Below, piece after piece: positions 58,301 to 64,000 of a stretch of 64,000 bases of DNA (its first letter is position 1; each line of letters starts with the position of its first letter). This DNA comes from Guyanagaster necrorhizus. Lineage: Eukaryota > Basidiomycota > Agaricomycetes > Agaricales > Physalacriaceae. Location: positions 1,118,490-1,182,489 of the forward strand of contig NW_025064886.1 of assembly GCF_019112545.1 (NCBI RefSeq). Reading direction: 5' to 3'. Under the pieces are notes generated by a model that was given only the letters and a program-made list of their open reading frames with translations, did not search any database and was not told where the DNA came from. The position numbers and the translations under genes are program-made.

Positions 58301-59499
58301 GACTAGCAAATCGAACAGAGACAAAAAAGCCATAAATTTGGCTTCGCTCGCTGCATGCTCGTCCTTGTCCAGGCCCTCCTGCTTCAGGGGTATTTCTTCA
58401 GCGAGATCAAACCATGTTGCAATCAGGTCTCTGGCAGCGTCCAGGACGGAGTCTTCGCGATCACCCGTTCCGTTGCACACGATCCTCTCTCGTTGTGCAA
58501 TGGTTAATATGCGAGGATGGGTCGGACCAATTTCATTATTTTGCAAGGCGTTGCGTTTGAGAAAGATGTAGCAGTTTTTTCTGACAGAAGTGTCGCGGTC
58601 TCGTAGCCGATCAAGTATGGCATCCATTGTGATGTCGTTGGTAGGGATATTCCAAAGGATTGCACGACGAACATCCCTAGATAGATGAGTCAATAGGTCC
58701 TTGATATACGTGCACATGAATACATACGCAGAATCATCAGCCGATAGGGTATTTCGTAGTGTCAGTGTAACTGGTATGTCTTCACTTTCGGGGTCCTCTG
58801 CACCGGCAAATTTGCAAAGTCCAAAGGCAGCTTGCGTTCGTACTGCAGCATCTTTGTCCTTAAGACGATCCTCCAAATGCATCCATATAGACTTCCAGAG
58901 CCCCTCACTGTCAATATCATTGAGCGAGAAGAAACTGAAAGATGGAGAGCACTTGCTCGATTTCCCCTAAGTGCGATACCACAGCAGAACATGTTTGAAC
59001 TACCCTGAAGCGCACATTCCTGTCTTTTGCTCTGAATCCTGACAGCAAGAATTTACAAAAACCGAAAGTGAACCGAGACGCCAATGTATCCTCGTCGTCG
59101 TCGACCTCGTCGTCTTCTCTTCCTCGCAACTCCTCGATCGCTGTGAGAGAATAAGTTTGGGAAGATCGGTGTAAAGAGAGAGTTCGCGCCTCTTTCATTA
59201 ATTAATCTGACGTAGGCTCCCACTAGTTTGACAATGTTTTCCGTAGATTTCTCGGCACGCTTTATGAGAAAGATGCGGCTTAGAAGCTCACTGACAATCT
59301 CCAGAAATCTGGTTTCCCCGGACAGCTGATTGGTTTCAGAGAATCTCATCCTGGCCATTTCTGCATGGCACTTGTAGAGCTCGACGACGTTTTTCTTGTG
59401 GCTGGTGACAGAATGTTGGGCTTGATCAAAAATTTGGCGAATTTTCAAAGATATTTCATCTTCGGAGAGAGTATTCTTCTTCTTTGTCCTAGCGGGCAT
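55302..59499 (-). CDS. cnd3: condensin complex subunit 3 (Cnd3/Ycg1/CAP-G)
   Basis: HEAT-repeat, non-SMC subunit of condensin, needed for mitotic chromosome compaction. It starts PARTKKKNTLSEDE, with N-terminal helices (NVVELYKCHAEMARMRF), HEAT repeats HLEDRLKDKDAAVRTQAAFG, DVRRAILWNIPTND and DRDTSVRKNCYIFLKR, then SPESAFLARVYIE, the Cnd3 C-terminal domain (NGLFKDLILPNV, ISRDKAWTCLALICLIDQ, VQEVICHGLAKLVMAG), and an acidic/basic tail ending EVNDLLAED at 55302. At least a dozen short introns; no stop breaks the joined reading. Two introns use GC donors (near 58936 and 58226), a third possibly (near 59189). Transcribed divergently from DUR3. The gene symbol follows the fission yeast name. Confidence 0.88.
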
Positions 59500-60111
59500 A
59501 ACGGCAGAAAAGTGTCGTGGAGGTAAGGTCGGAGACCGAGCGTTGATGGTTCACGAGGGGCTGTTCACGATCACGCTAGTCACGGTAATCACGTGCTTTA
59601 TCGCGACTGTGACAACCCCAACAGCGGCCTCTGGCCTAAATAAGTAATTAGCCCCCTGGCCTCAGCGAACCGCTAGCATTACTAGGACTTTTCATTCCAG
59701 ATATCCATGATATGCTCTCCAAATCTGTGACTTGTCCTGGCATGGAGTAACTGGTGTGGAATGTGCTACACGATGCATGATTTGGCTCATATTTTCTCTG
59801 CTATTCGCTTAATAGGCGTTTCATTATCGCTATCAACATAATATTATTCAAAGACTTCTTATCCGACAATAATAATAATCACTTGAGCACATGGAGGGAA
59901 AACGGCGGGATGGTCTCTAAAATGTCGCTGCCCTCGGAAGTGACGGCCGCGGCCGGCGGGGTACTCTGATATGCTGATAAGTACACATCGGCCAATAGAA
60001 CGACGCGTTGGTGTTTGAGCAGCCGCCGATGTCGCGTCGTCCTTGTTTCCGAGTTGCACAAAAGCACCGTGACTTACGAGATGGCGATATTCTCTGCCCT
60101 TCTCCACCTCC
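59500..60111. promoter_or_regulatory. divergent promoter region between condensin and DUR3
   Basis: 612 bp without a gene. It contains GATA-type motifs: GATAAG at 59976-59981, GATA at 59968-59971, and TTATC at 59824-59828 and 59859-59863, plus a CCAAT box at 59992-59996, about 116 bp before the DUR3 start codon. In fungi GATA factors of the AreA/NIT2 type activate urea-transport genes under nitrogen limitation. Such short motifs are common by chance, so this is suggestive only. Confidence 0.35.
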
Positions 60112-62838
60112 ATGAGTACTGCAACTATCCTGACGCAGATTGACGCGTCCGCGCCTATTCTCTCCTCTGGCGTGGGGTATGCGATCGTCTTAGATATGGG
60201 CATGGGCTTTGCAGGCCTGATGTTGTTCATCACCAAATTGACCGATCGGTATACTGAGCATCACGCTGGTGGTTCGTCGGAAAAGTTCACTTCGGCAAGC
60301 CGTTCGTTGAAACCAGGTCTTATCGCTTCCGGGATTGTTTCTGCGGCAACATGGGCCGCTACGCTCCTGCAATCGGCTACGGTTTGCCTCGTTTATGGAT
60401 TATCAGGCCCTTGGGTGTGCGGAAGTTGCTGGCATGTTTCAGCTCCATATACTAACAACCTCATTCTTCTAGTGGTATGCGGTAAGAGCACAACATCGAA
60501 GTAGGGTTGTTTATTCTCTAAATCGCTTTTAGGCTGGTTCGGCAACACAAATTGTCCGTTTCTCTTTCCGTTTTATTTCTGTCTACTAATCAATATTGCG
60601 TAGATGGCATTTGCTCAGAATGCTATCCAGCTGAAAAGAAACGCGCCTGGAGCTCACACCTTTCTCGAAATCATTGCCGTACGATGGGGGACGTTCGCAC
60701 ATTTCAGCTTTATGTTCTTCGGATTAGGAACCAGTAAGCGTTCATTTCTCCACGTTGTCAAAACAAATGCTGACCACGTCCTAGACATCATGTATGCTCT
60801 TAATTTTGCACTGAAAAACAAGATCCTCACTTGTCATAAGTCTGACGGCACAGCTGACTACTGTTGGAAGCGATACTGTGAACACACGCACGGGCATGAA
60901 CACAATCGCTGCATGTTTCCTTATTCCCGTAGGTGTTGTGGTGTATACGTTAATCGGTGGTCTTCGCTCCAGTAGGGATTATGATGAGCCTTCCTCGATT
61001 ATACATACTCACGACGTTTTCTATAGCTTTTTTCTCCGACTACCTGCACACCACTCTTATCTTCGCCATCATCCTGGCTTTCGGCTTTTCAGCTTTTGCT
61101 ATCAACGAGTACTTAGGTTCACCTTCGAAGGTGTACGATCTTCTTCAAGTTGCTGCAACAAATTATCCCATCACGGGCAATGCTGCTGGCTCCTACACAA
61201 CTTTCTCTAGGATTTCTTGCTTTTTTGAGGAATGTTATTCATCATAGGATAGGCAACGAGCTGTTGCTAGCAAGGCTAGCACTTCCGTCGAAGGTTATAT
61301 CTTGGGAGGCTTTTCTTTTCTTCCTGTCCCCTACGCATTCGCCACTGCAGCAGGTCTCGCCATTGTAGCCCTCTCTGCCGACTCCACGTCCCCGTACGCT
61401 CCATTAAGTGCAGCACAATCGACTTTGGCAGCACCAGCTGCTGCTACAGCATTGCTAGGGAGATCTGGCGCCCCCTTGCTATTAATTGTTCTCTTTTTGG
61501 CTGTAACCTCAGCAGTATGTGACTGGTGTCTTTGATTGCAGGACATAGCTGACCTTCTTTGAAAGGCGTCTGCTGAACTTGTCGCGGTGTCGTCAATTAT
61601 TACTTACGACATCTACAAGCGTTACATCAACCCTCACGCCACTGATAAGCAGATTCTCTGGGTGTCTCATGTCGGTGTCGTCGGTTTCGGCATTTTTATG
61701 GGTGTACTGGGGGTCATTTTCTACGAAATTGGCGTCTCCCTTTCATGGCTTTGTGAGCATTTTAGATCTTATTACGTGTACTTACTCATTATTTTACATC
61801 TCAGACGGATTCACGGGTCTGTATTCGTTGTGGCGGTTAGCTGAGAATCCATGACTGACATCATTTAATGTACAGGAACTTTTGCATCTTCTGGTGTTGT
61901 ACCTGTCGGCCTTTGCCTGCGTTCCCGACACGCCAACAAATGGGGTTGCCTTGCCGGTTTGTGGATCGGTTTCGCGTGTGGTATTGCTGCGTGGTTGGCC
62001 ACTGCTGCAGGTTATGGGGTACGTTTTATCTACTTATTTTCCATGTCGATTTTCCTATGTAAACATCAACTTACAGGGCGTCATCGATGTTACGACAACC
62101 GGAGGAACGTACGAGCAGCTAGCTGGAAACGCAGGATCTTTCTTCCTGGCGACGATTATTTCAGGCATCGTTTCCTATAGGTGGCCCGAAGACTTTGACC
62201 TTGAGATTACCCGAAGGATGAACACTTTTCAACCGGAAGACGCTGACGCTGAAGGACACGTTGATGCTGCCGAGATAGACTCTGGGGACGAGAAGAGGAT
62301 CGACACCAATGTCAGCGAGGTCGACATGGAGAAGGGTGTGCATGTCCATAACGATGCTTCGGATGATGATTTGTATAAAGACTCCATTTTTTCGGTACGA
62401 CTCACCATCAGTCTATTTGTGGTGTAAGTCCATCACCGCTGATATAGGCCGTGCCGGGCTAACTGGTTTTTCCTCTCAGGCTCTGTGTTTTCGTGTAAGT
62501 ATCCGGAAATTCACCTTAATATTCACAAAGGTTTCGTAGTCTATGCATGATGGTCATCCCGCAAATATGGTCCAAGGTACTTGAATCTCAGTACCTTCGG
62601 CTGATTTCGTTCTCTTACACTCTGACAGGCTGGCTTCATCTGGTGGATTGTCCTTGCGTTCTTGTGGACATTCGTAGCTTCTTTCATCGTCATTATCTAC
62701 CCTGTTGTGCGTCCTCATCGCGTTTACTCTCTCGTTTACAACTAACCGTTTACATAGTGGGAATCTCGATATGCTTTATGGGAGATATTACGAGGTATAA
62801 TGGCGGATATATCTGGAAAACGCAAGGCTATCAGATGA
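60112..62838 (+). pseudogene. DUR3: DUR3-type urea/polyamine transporter, probably damaged
   Basis: Sodium:solute-symporter-family membrane protein for urea uptake at the plasma membrane. About 14 exons can be joined: VGYAIVLDMGMGFAGLM, ASRSLKPGLIASGIVSA, WTWAATLLQS-type TM (ATWAATLLQSATV), AHTFLEIIAVRWGT, TGMNTIAACFLIPVG, SDYLHTTLIFAIILAFGF, STSVEGYILGGFSF, SAELVAVSSIITYDIYKRY, ANKWGCLAGLWIGFACG, GVIDVTTTGGTYEQLAGN, and FLWTFVASFIVIIYP joined to WESR near the C-terminus, with TGA at 62836-62838. Exons of 9, 7 and 12 bases are required. After GNAAGSYTTF the conserved block with IVGNFGTVF and DQAYW is missing, and an in-frame TAG stands at 61245-61247 just before RQRAVASKAS. That is why I call it a pseudogene; an assembly error is the alternative. 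Confidence 0.8.
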
Positions 62839-62964
62839 TTCTGTGGCATAGAAATCGTCCTGGATTCTTTAATCGACTATTTATGTACAAACACGTTACT
62901 ATATAATTTTGAAGACCAACGACATGATATATGTGCATTTTCATGATAAAACCAGTGGCACTAG

Positions 62965-64000
62965 TCAGACAAAACGATACCCTTCATAGTTAATATAGCC
63001 TTGAGTGAAGGGAAAGAAAATAAGATCAACATAAGCCGCTAACCAAATCGTGGCATTTAGCGTGTTCCTCATCAAGTCGCAAGACGGTATCCTCTCCGTT
63101 TTCCATGACACGGGAGCTCGCAGAATACCGGCTTTCTTTCCCGTGACCGGAACATATTCTTTCATGGTCACTGTCGTCGTCATGCTTGGGATCATCAAGG
63201 ACGGATATTAGCTGCGTGTTTTAATCCAGGGCAGCATCAGTATGTCCCTGTATGCTGCTCTCGTCTCAATGGACAGACCTGAATGGACAGACCTGCATAG
63301 GCGATCAGGCTCTCGAGATCCGTGATGTATGAGGCGGTGTGGGACAGAAGCTCATGCGGGAGCTGGTCCTGATCCAGGGAAAGCCAGCATGGGTAATAGT
63401 CGACGAGATCGTCGAGATAATTGCACAGACGCGAAAACATCGATACCTGGGGTGCTTGATGCGGAAGCATACCACGATGGAAGGAAATCCACGGGGTTGG
63501 TATGAACTACCTCTCCATTCTTCGTGTCCAGCCTGACAATGACACATAAATAGAGGAAATGACTCCAAAAACGACAGAACTTTTCTTGGAGGAAGTGCGC
63601 ATGTGGTCGGTGACATCGACCACGGACGATTTCAGAGAACGTTCGTCTTCCAGATGTGTGGCAACATAGATGCAGAGATTCTCTCGGCTATCGGACTGGC
63701 AAATCATCGGCATCCCCGATCGTCAACAAGAGACAGGATGATTGGGCTAGTAAGTTACATGAGTAAACCGGTAGGAAGAGCACCATCCATGCAAATGTGA
63801 ATGTAATATGGTAATGGTCCTTGTCGATGCTTTGCGATAGTCCCAAAAGCTATGGTCTGGTATCGATTTCTGAAAGAGAAGACCTATGAAGGTCTCCACT
63901 ATACGACAACGGGTATCTTCTACCGAGTGAAACAATGGGGCGAATTCGCCCGTTGGAACTACGTCGTCTTCAATGATGGTGCCGATGTCTATGTACGACT
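62965..64000 (-). pseudogene. unresolved minus-strand gene, possibly terpene-synthase-like (TRI5 group)
   Basis: Several minus-strand frames, each 60-100 codons long, may be exons of one gene entering from the right edge. The first (64000 to 63747) reads VVPTGEFAPLFHSVEDTRCR, then IVETFIGLLF. Later ones include FSRLCNYLDDLVDYYPCW (about 63430-63380) and a last part with IWLAAYVDLIFF and TQGYINYEGYRF (about 63060-62970). The start and end resemble, weakly, trichodiene-synthase-like proteins (LFH..DTR..IV..FL; GY..WH...YRL). No intact metal-binding DDxx(D/E) or NDxxSxxKE motif was found and the frames do not join cleanly. It is either eroded or something else. Confidence 0.25.

Noticed and set aside
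1..64000. CRISPR arrays, tRNA genes, riboswitches, bacterial-type terminators
   Set aside because: None was seen on reading, and the sequence is clearly fungal nuclear DNA; short A/T runs near LTRs are not terminators.

Overview
The window reads as genomic DNA of a filamentous basidiomycete, probably an Agaricomycete: genes are split by many introns of about 45-60 bp, and the left three quarters is packed with Tf1/sushi-like Ty3/gypsy chromoviruses. No bacterial-style features (operons, CRISPR arrays, Shine-Dalgarno sites) and no tRNA or rRNA genes were seen.

Layout, left. From base 1 to about 47.1 kb the DNA is almost wholly transposon. At 1-3045 there is the 5' end of one element and a pogo/Fot1-type transposase relic, which is split by a solo LTR that itself holds a second LTR. 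From 3046 to 47067 there is a nest of Ty3/gypsy elements, named here by letter. A (+, 5142-13190) sits inside the 3' LTR of B (-, 4684-20872). B sits inside E (-, 3046-24964), which adjoins or sits inside F (-, 24965-46210 in pieces). F also holds a solo LTR (28567-29077) and element G (+, 29122-45176), and G contains D (-, 35850-43880). F in turn interrupts the LTR of a fragment, I (46211-47067). Target-site duplications support most junctions: GAAAT for A in B, GTGAT/GTGGT for B in E, CCACT/TCACT for D in G, AGCAG for G in F and GCTTC for the solo LTR.

The elements share one plan: LTR, a primer-binding site complementary to the predicted 5' end of their own mRNA, ORF1 with an N-terminal membrane segment, Gag with a CCHC knuckle in an overlapping frame, then Pol (protease, RT, RNase H, integrase, chromodomain) in a third register. 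All copies carry stop codons, mostly of CGA-to-TGA type. LTR pairs of A and B differ only by transitions, many at CpG, so cytosine methylation and deamination appear to be silencing them. ORF1, which overlaps gag, is the best candidate for something undescribed.

Layout, right. A 215-bp solo LTR with a perfect 5-bp duplication (47581-47795) marks the edge of a gene island. It holds a GH76 alpha-1,6-mannanase-like gene (48368-50246, -), a DUF7330-like gene (51345-52188, -), an RBR ubiquitin ligase (52886-55101, -), condensin subunit Cnd3/CAP-G (55302-59499, -), a DUR3-type urea transporter (60112-62838, +) that appears damaged, and an eroded, possibly terpene-synthase-like gene leaving the right edge (-). 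Condensin and DUR3 are transcribed divergently from a 612-bp spacer with GATA and CCAAT motifs. The island genes have unrelated functions and look like an ordinary chromosomal segment next to a transposon block.
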